The notes: generated by a model from the letters alone, not told the origin. DNA of 64,000 nt from Methylococcus capsulatus (GCF_036864975.1 NZ_CP104311.1:62001-126000), one strand, 5' to 3'. Positions 9,781 through 21,030 are shown, numbered from the stretch's first letter. Numbers and translations: made by a program.

Positions 9781-9830
9781 GCGGTTAGTGTACTACAGGA
9801 GCCGCGTCAGCCGATACGCGGCTTCCCGGT

Positions 9831-10514
9831 TCAAGGCTTCGGCTTTCTGGCGACATCGTCGCGGAGGTAAACCGGCAACGCCTGCTCCGCCGGTACGCAT
9901 CCTCCCAGTGCATGGGTCCTGGCACCCAGGCGGACGACCGCCGCGGCACGGGGAAACCGCCCGCTCAAGACCGAGGCCAGGCGTCCGCCGGCCAGGCTGC
10001 TCAGGTCGGACTGGTAGGTGGCCCAGCCGCTGCCGATCGCGATGCCGGCAGCCCCCGGCGAAAAATCCGCTTGGCCCGGTGCCAGGACACGCTCCTGCCC
10101 CAACAATACGGGATAGCCTTCCGCGTCCCGGCGGTACACGGCGAAATAGACCTCGGCCATGCGCGCGTCGATGCACGGAAAAGCGTATTCGCAGCCCGTC
10201 TCGGTGATCGCCTCGTCCGCCAGGGCGGCCAGGGTGGAGACCGGAGCCACCGGGAGATCCAGCGCGAAGGCAATGCCTTGCGCCACGCCGGCGGCGATGC
10301 GGACGCCCGTGAACGAACCCGGCCCGCGCCCGAAAGCCACGGCATCCACCCCCCCGAGCGCGATGCCGGCTTCCGCGAGCAGCGATTCCAGCATGGGCAG
10401 GATCAGCCGGTTGTGCTCCCTGGGCGCCACCTGGTAGCGCTCCAGGACGGCGCCGTCAAGGTAGAGCGCGGCCGAGCAGGCTTCGGTCGCGGTTTCGATG
10501 GCGAGTAAGATCAT
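9831..10514 (-). CDS. tsaB: tRNA threonylcarbamoyladenosine biosynthesis protein TsaB
   Basis: TsaB is the inactive ASKHA-fold partner that dimerises with TsaD and, with TsaE, transfers the threonylcarbamoyl group to adenosine 37 of ANN-decoding tRNAs. The 227-residue protein has ILLAIETATEACSAALYLDG at the N terminus, AFGRGPGSFTGVRIAAGVAQ around residue 61-80, and ALADEAITETGC and IDARMAEVYFAVY further on, all typical of TsaB. It is divergent from moeB across 138 bases. A YciO-type gene follows 50 bases downstream. Confidence 0.93.
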   Translation of the reverse strand: MILLAIETATEACSAALYLDGAVLERYQVAPREHNRLILPMLESLLAEAGIALGGVDAVAFGRGPGSFTGVRIAAGVAQGIAFALDLPVAPVSTLAALADEAITETGCEYAFPCIDARMAEVYFAVYRRDAEGYPVLLGQERVLAPGQADFSPGAAGIAIGSGWATYQSDLSSLAGGRLASVLSGRFPRAAAVVRLGARTHALGGCVPAEQALPVYLRDDVARKPKP

Positions 10515-10618
10515 GACTTCGATACTTTGACTTTACTGCGGTGACGGCCTGCCAGTGTAACCCACCGGAACGATCGGGTTGGAATCGACCTCACGACATC
10601 GCCAGGCGCCGCAGCCGC

Positions 10619-10624
10619 TATAAT
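10619..10624 (+). promoter_or_regulatory. Possible -10 element of moeB
   Basis: TATAAT lies 28 bases before the moeB start in the divergent tsaB-moeB spacer. I see no good TTGACA-like -35 box at the right distance, so this rests on the -10 match alone. Confidence 0.35.
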
Positions 10625-10652
10625 CACGGAAGTCGCGACAAGCCGAATCTCG

Positions 10653-11399
10653 ATGGACGACGCTCAACTCCTCCGCTACAGCCGCCAGATCATGCTTCCC
10701 GAGGTCGACGCCGAAGGCCAGGACCGGCTGCTTGGCGCCAGCGCACTCATCATCGGTCTGGGCGGACTCGGCTCGCCGGCCGCCATGTATTTGGCCGCAG
10801 CCGGTGTAGGCAGGCTGGTCGTGAGCGATTTCGATACGGTCGATCTCTCCAACCTCCAGCGCCAGATTGCTTTCGACACCGCGGACATCGGCCGGGGCAA
10901 GGCCGAAGCCTGCACCGACCGGCTCCGGCGGATGAACCCCCAGGTGCGGATCGAGCCGATTGCCGAACGCCTTTCCGCGTCGGCCCTCGAAGCATGGGCG
11001 GGCGCGGTCGATGTGGTCCTGGACTGCTCCGATAACTTCGCCACCCGCTTTGCCGTCAACGCGGCCTGTGTCACGACCCGTACCCCCCTGGTATCGGGTG
11101 CCGCGATCCGCTTCGAGGGGCAACTCGCCGTATTCACGCCGGGCATTGGGGAAAGCCCGTGCTACAACTGCCTCTATCCCCAAGGCGGCGAACTGGACGC
11201 AAGCTGCGCCCGCAACGGCATCGTCGCGGCGCTGCCCGGGATCATTGGCAGCATGCAGGCCCTGGAAGCCATCAAACTGCTTTTGGGCCTTCCCAGCGTT
11301 CGCAACGACCGCCTCGTGGTGTTCGACGCGCTGCGGCTGGAATGGCATGAAGTCAGGCTGGGGCGGAATCCTTCCTGCCCGACCTGCGGCCGGCGGTGA
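10653..11399 (+). CDS. moeB: MoeB/ThiF family adenylyltransferase
   Basis: An E1-like enzyme that adenylates the C-terminal glycine of a small sulfur-carrier protein (MoaD for molybdopterin, ThiS for thiazole). Of 248 residues: LLRYSRQIMLPEVDAEGQDR at the N terminus, the nucleotide loop GLGGLGSPAAMYLAAAGVG near 34-52, DFDTVDLSNLQRQ, and DCSDNFATRFAVN. Two zinc CxxC pairs are visible: CYNC near residue 170 and CPTC near 244. The length matches E. coli MoeB, and there is no rhodanese domain. MoaD or ThiS is not nearby, so MoeB and ThiF functions cannot be told apart from sequence alone. Confidence 0.88.
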   Translation: MDDAQLLRYSRQIMLPEVDAEGQDRLLGASALIIGLGGLGSPAAMYLAAAGVGRLVVSDFDTVDLSNLQRQIAFDTADIGRGKAEACTDRLRRMNPQVRIEPIAERLSASALEAWAGAVDVVLDCSDNFATRFAVNAACVTTRTPLVSGAAIRFEGQLAVFTPGIGESPCYNCLYPQGGELDASCARNGIVAALPGIIGSMQALEAIKLLLGLPSVRNDRLVVFDALRLEWHEVRLGRNPSCPTCGRR

Positions 11400-11421
11400 A
11401 CCGTAACGGAGTGCGTGGTCC

Positions 11422-12480
11422 ATGAAACCCGGCACTCCGCGCCACGGCCGCGGCGCCGTCAGCAACGAGACTTCCCGTTTCTCCGCGACGACCCGGGAAG
11501 CGGTGGACGACGGCTGGTTTCCGGAAGAGCCCTTGATGCTGGCGACTGAAGTCGCCACCGAACACGCGCGTTCCATCATCACCCGCAACCAGTCGCCGGA
11601 CATCCCTTTCGACCAATCGGTGAACCCCTACCGCGGCTGCGAACATGGCTGCATCTATTGCTACGCCCGGCCCAGCCACGCCTATATGGGGCTGTCGCCG
11701 GGGCTGGATTTCGAAACCCGGCTGTTCGCCAAGCCCGATGCACCGGCCCTGCTCGAAAAAGAGCTGGCCCATCCGGGGTACCGGTGCTCGCCCCTCGCCC
11801 TGGGCGCCAACACCGATCCCTACCAACCCATCGAGCGTGAATGGCGAATCACCCGGCAGGTTCTGGAAGTCCTGCAGCGCTCCCGCCATCCGGTGACGAT
11901 CACCACCAAATCCGCCTTGATCGAGCGTGATCTGGACATCCTCGGCGAGATGGCGACAGCGGGGCTGGCCAACGTGCAGATCTCCATCACCACGCTGGAT
12001 AAGGCGCTGGCGCTGAAACTCGAACCGCGCGCCTCGGCCCCGCACCGGCGGCTGGTGACGGTCGCGCGCCTCGCTGCAGCCGGGGTGCCGGTGAAGGTGA
12101 TGATCGCACCGGTCATTCCCTGGCTCACCGACAGTGAGATGGAACGCATCGTGGAGCAGGCGGCCGAGCAGGGAGCGGTGTCCGCCGGCTACATCCTGCT
12201 GCGGCTGCCGCGGGAGGTCGAATCCCTGTTCGCGGAATGGCTGGATGCGCACTACCCGCTGAAAGCCGCCCACACCCTCAGCCTGGTCGCATTCGCCCAC
12301 GGCGGCAGGATTTACGACTCCGGCTTCGGCCGGCGCCAGGTCGGCAGCGGCGACTATGCGGCACTCCTCGCCCGCCGCTTCCACCTGGCCCGCAAACGCC
12401 GGGGTCTGGCTGCAGAATTGCCCGGCCTGCTCAGCACGCTTTTCACGCCGCCGGGACAACGGCAACTGGAACTGTTTTAG
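11422..12480 (+). CDS. PA0069-family radical SAM protein
   Basis: A 352-residue radical SAM enzyme. The iron-sulfur cluster motif is CEHGCIYCYARPSHAYMG near residues 73-90 (C-x3-C-x2-C), preceded by NPYRGC. It is followed by LSPGLDFETRLFAKPDAPAL, ALGANTDPYQPIEREWRITR, and the VTITTKSALIERDLDIL strand. This is the Rv2578c/PA0069 group, distantly related to spore photoproduct lyase. Its substrate is not known to me. It starts 22 bases after moeB and is probably in the same transcript. An archaeal-type or DNA-repair role has been suggested only by similarity. Confidence 0.85.
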   Translation: MKPGTPRHGRGAVSNETSRFSATTREAVDDGWFPEEPLMLATEVATEHARSIITRNQSPDIPFDQSVNPYRGCEHGCIYCYARPSHAYMGLSPGLDFETRLFAKPDAPALLEKELAHPGYRCSPLALGANTDPYQPIEREWRITRQVLEVLQRSRHPVTITTKSALIERDLDILGEMATAGLANVQISITTLDKALALKLEPRASAPHRRLVTVARLAAAGVPVKVMIAPVIPWLTDSEMERIVEQAAEQGAVSAGYILLRLPREVESLFAEWLDAHYPLKAAHTLSLVAFAHGGRIYDSGFGRRQVGSGDYAALLARRFHLARKRRGLAAELPGLLSTLFTPPGQRQLELF

Positions 12481-12493
12481 AGCTTCACTTTTT

Positions 12494-13189
12494 TCAGATT
12501 TTCAGGCGATATCCCACCCCCGACTCCGTCAGCAGATATTCCGGCCTGGCCGGATCGGCTTCGAGTTTTCGCCGAAGCTGGCTCATGTAAATGCGGAGGT
12601 AATGCGAGTCCTCGACATGCGATGGTCCCCAGACCTCCACCAGCAACTGGCGGTGGGTCAGCACCTTGCCCGCGTGGCGCGCCAGGGCGGCGAGCAGACG
12701 GTATTCAGTGGGGGTCAGGCGTATCTCCCGCTCGCCGACGGTCACGGTGCGCCGAAGCAGGTCGATCCGCAATCCGCCGCTGGCATACCCATCGTTCGCG
12801 GAATTCGCGGCGCCCGCTGCCGAATGCCGGAGAGCCACACGGATTCTGGCGATGAGTTCACCAATGCCGAACGGCTTGGTCAGGTAGTCGTCGGCACCGG
12901 CATCCAGGGCTTCGATCTTGTGCTCTTCCGTGCTGCGGGCCGAGAGCACGATGATCGGCTGTAGCGTCCATTCCCGCAGCGCCTTGACGACCTCGACGCC
13001 GTCCATGTCGGGCAGACCGAGGTCGAGAATGACGACCTCCGGCCGGCGCAGTCCGGCCTCGATGATGCCACGGCTGCCGGTATCGGCTTCGAACACCTGA
13101 AAACCGTGGCTGCGCAGGCTGGTGCGCAGGAAGCGCCGCATCTGCGGATCGTCCTCGATGACTAAGACGACGGGATGAGGTCCGGACAT
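12494..13189 (-). CDS. kdpE: Response regulator KdpE
   Basis: An OmpR/PhoB-family regulator that activates the kdp operon when phosphorylated by KdpD. It has 231 residues. The receiver domain shows the acidic pair EDD at residues 12-14 and phospho-acceptor Asp56 in VVILDLGLPDMDGVE. The C-terminal winged-helix DNA-binding domain includes LTPTEYRLLAALARHAGKVL and the VWGPSHVEDSHYLRIYMSQL recognition region. It begins three bases after the kdpD stop, so the two are co-translated. Its likely target site lies upstream of the kdp structural genes at about 20.97-21.03 kb. Confidence 0.95.
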   Translation of the reverse strand: MSGPHPVVLVIEDDPQMRRFLRTSLRSHGFQVFEADTGSRGIIEAGLRRPEVVILDLGLPDMDGVEVVKALREWTLQPIIVLSARSTEEHKIEALDAGADDYLTKPFGIGELIARIRVALRHSAAGAANSANDGYASGGLRIDLLRRTVTVGEREIRLTPTEYRLLAALARHAGKVLTHRQLLVEVWGPSHVEDSHYLRIYMSQLRRKLEADPARPEYLLTESGVGYRLKI

Positions 13190-13192
13190 GGT

Positions 13193-15925
13193 TTATTCGG
13201 CCGGCTCGGCTTCCGGTTCGATCTGCGGTGGCGACTCCCGCAGCGGCAGAACGATCGTGAACACCGCTCCGCCTCCGGTCCGGTTCCTGGCGCGGATGTA
13301 ACCGCCATGCGCTTCCACGATGGCCCGGCAGATGGCGAGTCCCAGACCGACACCGCTTTGCGGGCCTTCGCGGTGGACCCGGTGGAATTTTTCGAAGATC
13401 AGCTCCTCCTGACCTTTGGGAATGCCCGGTCCGCGGTCGGACACTGTGATGGTCATCGTGAACGGCGTGGCCTCGGCGGCAATCTCGATGGGGCTGTTCT
13501 CCGGCGTGTAGCGAATGGCATTCTCCAGCAGGTTGGCCAGCACCTGCTCCAGCATTACCGAATCCACGTAGACGAATGGGGCGTCCCGTGGCAGACGTAC
13601 CGTCACCGAACGCCGTTCAAGCTGCTTCTGCAGGCGCGTCAGCACGGTGCCGACGATTTCCTCCAGGATGTGCCACTGCAGGTGGAGCTTGACCACCCCT
13701 GCGTCGAACCAGGCCATGTCCAGGATGTTGTTCACCAGGCTGGCCATGCGGCGGGCCTCGTCGTAAATCGCCCGGCAGAGCTCCCGCCGGTCTTCCGGCT
13801 CCAGGGCGTAGTCACCTTCGACCAGGGTGCTCGCCGAACCCACGATCGTCGCGAGCGGGGTGCGCAGATCGTGGGAGATCGAGCTGAGCAGGGAATTGCG
13901 CAGGCGCTCGGACTCCATCCGCACCTGGTTGATGCGGGCCTGTTCGGCGAGTCGGACCCGCTCGATCGCCTGCACGATCAGGTTCACGAAGGTCTGCAGG
14001 AGCTTTTGCTGCTCCGGCAGGAAAACCCGGCGCAGGTTGACCGGCTTCATGACCAGCACGCCGATGGTCTTTTCCGCGCCGGTCAAGGGGATGTACACGC
14101 CGCCGGCGGCCGGCAGCGTATTGGTACCCTGGCCGGCCATTTCGTTGTGATCGAATACCCATTGGGCCACGCTCATGTCGATGCCCGGCAAGAAATCCTC
14201 GGCAAGCGGGGAAACCGGATAGCCGATCCTTCCGCTTTCGTCCGGGAACAGTAGCACGGCGCGTCCGCCGAATTCGGTTTCGATCTGACGTACCGCGATC
14301 TGGACGATCTCGGCCTCGCTCCGGCTCGCTGCCAGCTCCTTGCTCATGGCGTACAGAACGGTCGCCCGGCGCTCCCGGTGAGCAGCCACCTTGGCCTGAG
14401 AGCGGACGTTCGCCATCAGGTTGGCGGTCACCAGGGCGACGCTGAGCATGACGGCGAAGGTAAACAGATACTGGGTATCGGCCACCGAAAAGGTGTAATA
14501 CGGCACCACGAAGAAGAAATCGAAGGCGAGGACGCCCAGTATGGAAGCCAGAATGGACGGCCCGCGCCCATAACGGGTCGCCACGAAGATGACGCCGAGC
14601 AGATACACCATCACGAGGTTGGTCGGCTCGAACCGGCCGAACATCGCCTTCGCCGCCAGCGTACACAGGAACGTCACTGCCGCCGCGCCCAGATAACCCC
14701 GGTATGCCGCCACACCGCCCCGGTCCGGTTGGGCGCTCAGCCCCGGCAGCGGCGCCGGCGGCGATTCCTTGCCACGGTCTTCGCCCGGCGGACTGCCCAG
14801 CAGGTAGATGCTGATGTTGTGGGCCTCGGCGATGATCGTGTCCACCACCGAGCCCAGCAGCCAGCGCTTCCAGCCGCGCCGCTGGGGTTTGCCCATGACG
14901 ATCTTGGTGACGTTGCGTGTCTTGGCGAGATCGATGATGGCCTCGCTCATGTCCGGCGCACTCACGGTGACGGTCTCGGCGCCGAGCTGCTCCGCCAGCC
15001 GCAGCATCCGCAGCACCGCGTCGCGCCGCTCCGCCGGGAGCCGTTGCAGCGCCGGGGTCTCCACGTAGACCACGAGCCATTCCGCCTTGAGGCTGGCCGC
15101 CAGCCGCTTGCCGGCGCGGATCAGCCGTTCCGCCATCGGATTCGGGCCGATGCACACCAGGATACGCTCGCCGACCTGCCAGATCTCCCGGATGGTGTGA
15201 TCCTCGCGGTAGTCCTGCATCTGGGCATCGACACGAGCCGCGGTTTGGCGCAAAGCCAGTTCGCGCAGCGCGATGAGGTTGCCTTTGCGAAAGAAGTTCT
15301 CCGCTGCCAGCTCCGCCTGCTGGGGGACGTAAACCTTGCCTTCTTTGAGACGAACCAGCAGTTCGTCCGGGGGCAAATCGATCAGTTCGACTTCGTCCGC
15401 GGCCTCGAACACCGTGTCCGGCACGGTTTCCCACACCCGGATGCCGGCAATCTGGCCGACGTCGTCGTTGAGGCTCTCCAGATGCTGGACGTTGAGGGTG
15501 GTATAGACGTCGATCCCGGCGCGCAGCAGCTCTTCCACGTCCTGCCAACGCTTGGGATGGCGGGAGCCGGCGGCGTTGGTATGCGCCAGTTCGTCGACCA
15601 GAATCACCGAAGGCCGACGTTTGAGCGCACCGTCGAGATCGAACTCGCCGACCACCGTGCCGTGGTATTCGACCGTCCGCAGCGGCAGCACCTCCAGCCC
15701 TTCGAGGAGTGCCGCGGTCTCCTTGCGACCGTGGGTTTCCACCACTCCGACCACGACGTCGACACCCTCGGCGCGGCGCTCCCGGGCCGCCTGCAGCATC
15801 GCATAGGTTTTGCCCACCCCCGCCGCCGCGCCGAAGAAAATTTTCAACCGGCCCCGCCGCGCCCTGGCCTGCTCGCGCTCGACCCTGGCCAGCAGGGCAT
15901 CAGGGTCGGGACGCTCGGCGGCCAT
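13193..15925 (-). CDS. kdpD: Osmosensitive K+ channel histidine kinase KdpD
   Basis: A membrane sensor kinase that responds to potassium limitation and phosphorylates KdpE. I use the ATG at 15925 (910 residues, starting MAAERPDPDALL). The earlier ATG at 16006 adds 27 residues with no family match. Order: N-terminal KdpD domain with Walker A (FFGAAAGVGKTYAML) and Walker B (ILVDELAHTN), a USP-like domain, four hydrophobic helices at about 400-500, a GAF-like region, the phospho-acceptor motif SSISHDLRTPLAT with His685, then the ATPase boxes NLLENAIRYTPE and DRGPGIP. A GAGAGGG ribosome site precedes the start. Unusually, 358 bases separate it from kdpC. Confidence 0.95.
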   Translation of the reverse strand: MAAERPDPDALLARVEREQARARRGRLKIFFGAAAGVGKTYAMLQAARERRAEGVDVVVGVVETHGRKETAALLEGLEVLPLRTVEYHGTVVGEFDLDGALKRRPSVILVDELAHTNAAGSRHPKRWQDVEELLRAGIDVYTTLNVQHLESLNDDVGQIAGIRVWETVPDTVFEAADEVELIDLPPDELLVRLKEGKVYVPQQAELAAENFFRKGNLIALRELALRQTAARVDAQMQDYREDHTIREIWQVGERILVCIGPNPMAERLIRAGKRLAASLKAEWLVVYVETPALQRLPAERRDAVLRMLRLAEQLGAETVTVSAPDMSEAIIDLAKTRNVTKIVMGKPQRRGWKRWLLGSVVDTIIAEAHNISIYLLGSPPGEDRGKESPPAPLPGLSAQPDRGGVAAYRGYLGAAAVTFLCTLAAKAMFGRFEPTNLVMVYLLGVIFVATRYGRGPSILASILGVLAFDFFFVVPYYTFSVADTQYLFTFAVMLSVALVTANLMANVRSQAKVAAHRERRATVLYAMSKELAASRSEAEIVQIAVRQIETEFGGRAVLLFPDESGRIGYPVSPLAEDFLPGIDMSVAQWVFDHNEMAGQGTNTLPAAGGVYIPLTGAEKTIGVLVMKPVNLRRVFLPEQQKLLQTFVNLIVQAIERVRLAEQARINQVRMESERLRNSLLSSISHDLRTPLATIVGSASTLVEGDYALEPEDRRELCRAIYDEARRMASLVNNILDMAWFDAGVVKLHLQWHILEEIVGTVLTRLQKQLERRSVTVRLPRDAPFVYVDSVMLEQVLANLLENAIRYTPENSPIEIAAEATPFTMTITVSDRGPGIPKGQEELIFEKFHRVHREGPQSGVGLGLAICRAIVEAHGGYIRARNRTGGGAVFTIVLPLRESPPQIEPEAEPAE

Positions 15926-16283
15926 GGGTGACACTACCCTCTCTGTCCGCCGATGGGCCCTGGTCCGGGCCAGCCCCAGGCCACAGCTATCCCCATGCAG
16001 TGCCATCCTGTCTCACCATCTCTCTGCTCCTGCCGGGGCGATGCAGCCCACGACCCTAGAAGAAGCCGTCGCGGATCCACCGGTCAGGTCGCACGCCCAG
16101 TCGAATGTAATCACTGTACCTCCTTCCACAGGCTCATCCGCCACATCAGAAGCATGGCCGGAATTGCCACCGACGCAACCCCGTAGCGCGAGCTTAAGTT
16201 GGATCGAAGCGGTCGTGGTCGGCACTTCCACGCTCACCCCAACCGCATAGGCCGATTCTCCTGCCGTGCCTGCTCTTCCGTCA
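15926..16283. other. Gap between kdpC and kdpD, no gene proven
   Basis: In most kdp operons kdpC and kdpD nearly touch, but here 358 bases separate them. A 93-codon frame on the minus strand (16013-16294) starts 11 bases inside the kdpC end and is alanine-, glycine- and threonine-rich with no family I recognise. It could be a decayed gene, and I give it about 0.2 as a real product. The segment also holds, at 16017-16049, a stretch resembling the leader of the transporter gene at 50.5 kb. A kdpDE promoter may lie here. Confidence 0.45.
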
Positions 16284-16853
16284 TCAGAGGGCATCCAGTG
16301 CCAGGTTGAGTCTGAGAATATTGACCCGCGGCTCCCCTAGGAACCCGAACTGGCGGCCTTCGGTGTGCCGGCCCACCAGTTCCTTGAGCACCGATTCTGA
16401 CAGGTTGCGCAGCCGTGCTACGCGGGCCACCTGGTAGGCTGCAGCGGCCGGACTGATGTGGGGATCCAGACCGCTGCCTGAGGCGGTGACCAGGTCGACC
16501 GGCACTGGCGCAAGATTGCCGGGATCGGCCTCTTTCAACGCTTGGACTCTGGCCTTGATCGCGTCGATCAACGCCGGATTCGTGGGCCCTTGGTTTGATC
16601 CGCTGGATGCCGCCGCGTTATAGGCATGCGGCGCGGTCGCGGATGGGCGGCCCCAGAAATATTTGGGATCGCTGAACGGCTGGCCGATGAGTTCTGAACC
16701 CGTAAGCTTGCCGTCCTTTTCGATCAGGCTGCCGTTGGCCTGATGGGGAAACAGCAGTTGCCCCAAATGGGTCACCAGCACCGGGTAAGCGATGCCAGTA
16801 ATCGCGGTCCATACCAGAAGCATGAGCAGAGCGGGTTTGAAGTGCGTAGTCAT
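16284..16853 (-). CDS. kdpC: Potassium-transporting ATPase KdpC subunit
   Basis: KdpC is the single-span periplasmic subunit that stabilises the KdpFABC complex and contributes to ATP affinity. It has 189 residues: an N-terminal membrane helix ([20 protein letters not shown]), then [20 protein letters not shown], a [20 protein letters not shown] segment, and the signature [20 protein letters not shown] near residue 125, all classical KdpC features. It lies 14 bases after kdpB. Length and start are normal. Confidence 0.95.
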   Translation of the reverse strand: MTTHFKPALLMLLVWTAITGIAYPVLVTHLGQLLFPHQANGSLIEKDGKLTGSELIGQPFSDPKYFWGRPSATAPHAYNAAASSGSNQGPTNPALIDAIKARVQALKEADPGNLAPVPVDLVTASGSGLDPHISPAAAAYQVARVARLRNLSESVLKELVGRHTEGRQFGFLGEPRVNILRLNLALDAL

Positions 16854-16867
16854 GATTTAGCTATCCT

Positions 16868-18940
<2,073 letters not shown>

Positions 18941-18952
18941 GAACTATTCCTC

Positions 18953-20740
18953 CTATTTCGCGCCGATCATTGTGAGGTGTTCGACGATGGGGCCCAGTGC
19001 CAGCGCCGGTATGAAAGTCAGCGCGCCGACGATAATGACCACGCTGACTAGAAGCCCCACGAACATCGACGTATGGGTCGGCAAGGTGCCCGCGCCCGGC
19101 GGCACATATTTCTTGGCGGCCAGCGCCCCGGCAATCGCCAACACGGGCACCGCCACCCAGTAGCGCGAGAACCACATCGCCAGGCCTAGCATGGTGTTAT
19201 AGAAGGGCGTATTGGCCGACAGTCCGCCGAAGGCGCTGCCGTTGTTGTTGCCGGCGGACGAGAAGGCGTAGAGGATCTCGCTGAAACCATGGGCTCCGGG
19301 ATTGGCGACAGAAGCCTTGCCGACATCCACCGCCACGGCGATGGCCGCCCCACCCAGAACCACCACAGGCGGCACCAGGATGACGATGGCGGCCATCTTC
19401 ATTTCGTAGGCATCGATCTTCTTGCCCAGGTATTCGGGAGTGCGGCCGATCATGAGGCCGGCGACGAACACCGCCACGATGGCGAACACGAGCATCCCGT
19501 ACAGCCCGGAACCCACGCCGCCGAACACGACCTCGCCCAACTGCATGAGCCACATCGGCACCAGGCCGCCTAAGGGCGTGAAAGAATCATGCATGGCGTT
19601 GACGGAGCCGTTGGACGCCGCCGTCGTAGCCGTCGCCCACAAGGCCGAGCTGACGATGCCGAAGCGGGTTTCCTTGCCCTCCATGTTGCCGCCGACGGGA
19701 TCGACACCCAAGGCGGCGAAGGCGGGATTGCCGCTCTGTTCGCTGAACGCCGCAACAAAAACCAAAGGAACGAAGATGAGCGTCATGGCGGCGAGGATCG
19801 CCCAGCCCTGGCGGGTATCTCCGACCATCACCCCGAAGGTGTAACACAGTGCCCCGGATATCACGAGGATCGCCAGCATTTCCAGGAAGTTTGAAAACGG
19901 CGTCGGATTCTCGAACGGATGGGCCGAATTCACGTTGAAGAACCCACCGCCGTTGGTGCCGAGCTGCTTGATGGCGACCTGCGATGCCGCCGGCCCCAAA
20001 GCCAACGTTTGCTCGCTTACGGTGATCTTTTCGGTCACCGGATTGCCGCTTGCATCGACCACAGGCTGGCCCCTTTCATCCTGCTTCGGCCGATCGTAAC
20101 GGGTGGTTTCGACCAGTGGAACGGTCCGGTAAGGACCGAAGGTCTGCACCACCCCCTGCCCAATCAGCAGCAAAGCCAGGACGAAAGACAAGGGCAGCAG
20201 GACATAGAGTGTGCTGCGGCTCATATCGACCCAGAAGTTGCCGATAGTGTCGGCGTTCTTGCGGACGAAGCCCCGGATCAGCGCCACCAGCACCGCCATG
20301 CCGCTGGCGGCCGACACGAAGTTCTGCACCGTCAGTCCCAGCATCTGGGTGAGATAGCTCATGGTCGTCTCGCCGCCATAGCCCTGCCAGTTGGTGTTGG
20401 TGGCGAAACTGATCGCGGTATTGAAGGCCGAATCCGGCGCAACCCCAGCCAGCCCCTGGGGGTTCAAAGGCAAGAATCCCTGGCACCGCTGGAGCACATA
20501 GACCGCCAAAACGCCCAGCAGGTTGAACACCAAGAAGGCGAAGGCATAGCCGGTCCAGCGCATTTCCGCGCGAGGATCGACCCCGGTGATGCGATAAATG
20601 AAGCGCTCGACCGGTGCCAGCAAGCGCACTGCCGCTGACCTCCCCTCGTACACCGCTGCCATGTAACTGCCGAGCGGCTTGGCCATGGCCAGCAGCACAC
20701 CGACGTATACGCAGATTTGTAGCCAAGCGTTGGCCGTCAT
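18953..20740 (-). CDS. kdpA: Potassium-transporting ATPase KdpA subunit
   Basis: KdpA is the channel-like subunit that selects and binds K+ from the periplasm. It belongs to the superfamily of K+ transporters with four pore repeats. The 595-residue protein contains the four filter regions: [20 protein letters not shown] near residue 115, [20 protein letters not shown] near 235, a [20 protein letters not shown] region near 380, and [20 protein letters not shown] near 490. About ten membrane helices surround them. The start overlaps the kdpF stop by one base (20740). The length is slightly above that of the E. coli protein (557). Confidence 0.96.
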   Translation of the reverse strand: MTANAWLQICVYVGVLLAMAKPLGSYMAAVYEGRSAAVRLLAPVERFIYRITGVDPRAEMRWTGYAFAFLVFNLLGVLAVYVLQRCQGFLPLNPQGLAGVAPDSAFNTAISFATNTNWQGYGGETTMSYLTQMLGLTVQNFVSAASGMAVLVALIRGFVRKNADTIGNFWVDMSRSTLYVLLPLSFVLALLLIGQGVVQTFGPYRTVPLVETTRYDRPKQDERGQPVVDASGNPVTEKITVSEQTLALGPAASQVAIKQLGTNGGGFFNVNSAHPFENPTPFSNFLEMLAILVISGALCYTFGVMVGDTRQGWAILAAMTLIFVPLVFVAAFSEQSGNPAFAALGVDPVGGNMEGKETRFGIVSSALWATATTAASNGSVNAMHDSFTPLGGLVPMWLMQLGEVVFGGVGSGLYGMLVFAIVAVFVAGLMIGRTPEYLGKKIDAYEMKMAAIVILVPPVVVLGGAAIAVAVDVGKASVANPGAHGFSEILYAFSSAGNNNGSAFGGLSANTPFYNTMLGLAMWFSRYWVAVPVLAIAGALAAKKYVPPGAGTLPTHTSMFVGLLVSVVIIVGALTFIPALALGPIVEHLTMIGAK

Positions 20741-20829
20741 CAGAATTCCTCCGGAAAAAGGAGAGCGAACACCAGATACACGAAGATTCCCAGCGCGAGC
20801 ACCGCGCCCAGCAAATGAATCCAGCTCAT
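20740..20829 (-). CDS. kdpF: Potassium-transporting ATPase KdpF subunit
   Basis: A 29-residue single-helix peptide, [20 protein letters not shown] continuing to FPEEF, the small lipid-like stabiliser of the Kdp complex. The position directly before kdpA, the length and the hydrophobic core with a short acidic tail all fit KdpF. The ATG at 20829 overlaps the stop of the preceding 30-residue peptide (ATGA), and its own stop overlaps the kdpA start by one base. A longer in-frame start back to 20970 has no support. Confidence 0.88.
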   Translation of the reverse strand: MSWIHLLGAVLALGIFVYLVFALLFPEEF

Positions 20830-20918
20830 TCTTCCCCCTTCAGATTTGCCAGGCCATACACCAGGCCGATCGTCACGATGAACACGCCGGCCAACACGGC
20901 GAGATAGAAAACGTCCAT
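20826..20918 (-). CDS. 30-residue membrane peptide upstream of kdpF
   Basis: An ATG at 20918 opens a frame of 30 codons, [20 protein letters not shown] followed by [10 protein letters not shown], ending TGA inside the kdpF start (ATGA, 4-base overlap). It encodes one hydrophobic helix with a short charged C terminus, much like KdpF in plan but different in sequence. A purine-rich GGGGGCAAGG stretch precedes it as a possible ribosome site. It is the first gene of the kdp transcript, so a role in assembly or regulation of the pump is plausible. Micro-ORFs in this place occur in other kdp operons but are rarely annotated. Coding status rests on coupling and composition only. Confidence 0.6.
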   Translation of the reverse strand: MDVFYLAVLAGVFIVTIGLVYGLANLKGEE

Positions 20919-20972
20919 AGCCTTGCCCCCTGGACAGTGGATTTTGGATGAGTAAGCCTAGCGGTTTCACGA

Positions 20973-21030
20973 TAAAGATGCCCTAAAGATGGCCTACCAA
21001 AGCGTAAACGGCGCGTAAAAAGTAAAATGC
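20973..21030 (-). promoter_or_regulatory. Putative kdp promoter and KdpE operator region
   Basis: On the strand of the kdp genes, GCATTTTACTTTTTACGCGC (complement of 21011-21030) resembles the T-rich KdpE site known upstream of E. coli kdpFABC (TTTATACTTTTTTTACACCC). Downstream, towards the genes, lies a perfect tandem direct repeat of 11 bases apart from one base: TAAAGATGCCC and TAAAGATGGCC at 20973-20994 on the plus strand. This is one helical turn per unit, as expected for an OmpR-family dimer. The region is 55-112 bases before the first kdp start codon. The match is by eye and unscored. Confidence 0.5.

Noticed and set aside
16013-16294. 93-codon minus-strand frame after kdpC as a new kdp gene.
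   Set aside because: Low-complexity composition, no ribosome site and no recognisable family. Kept only as a note on the gap.
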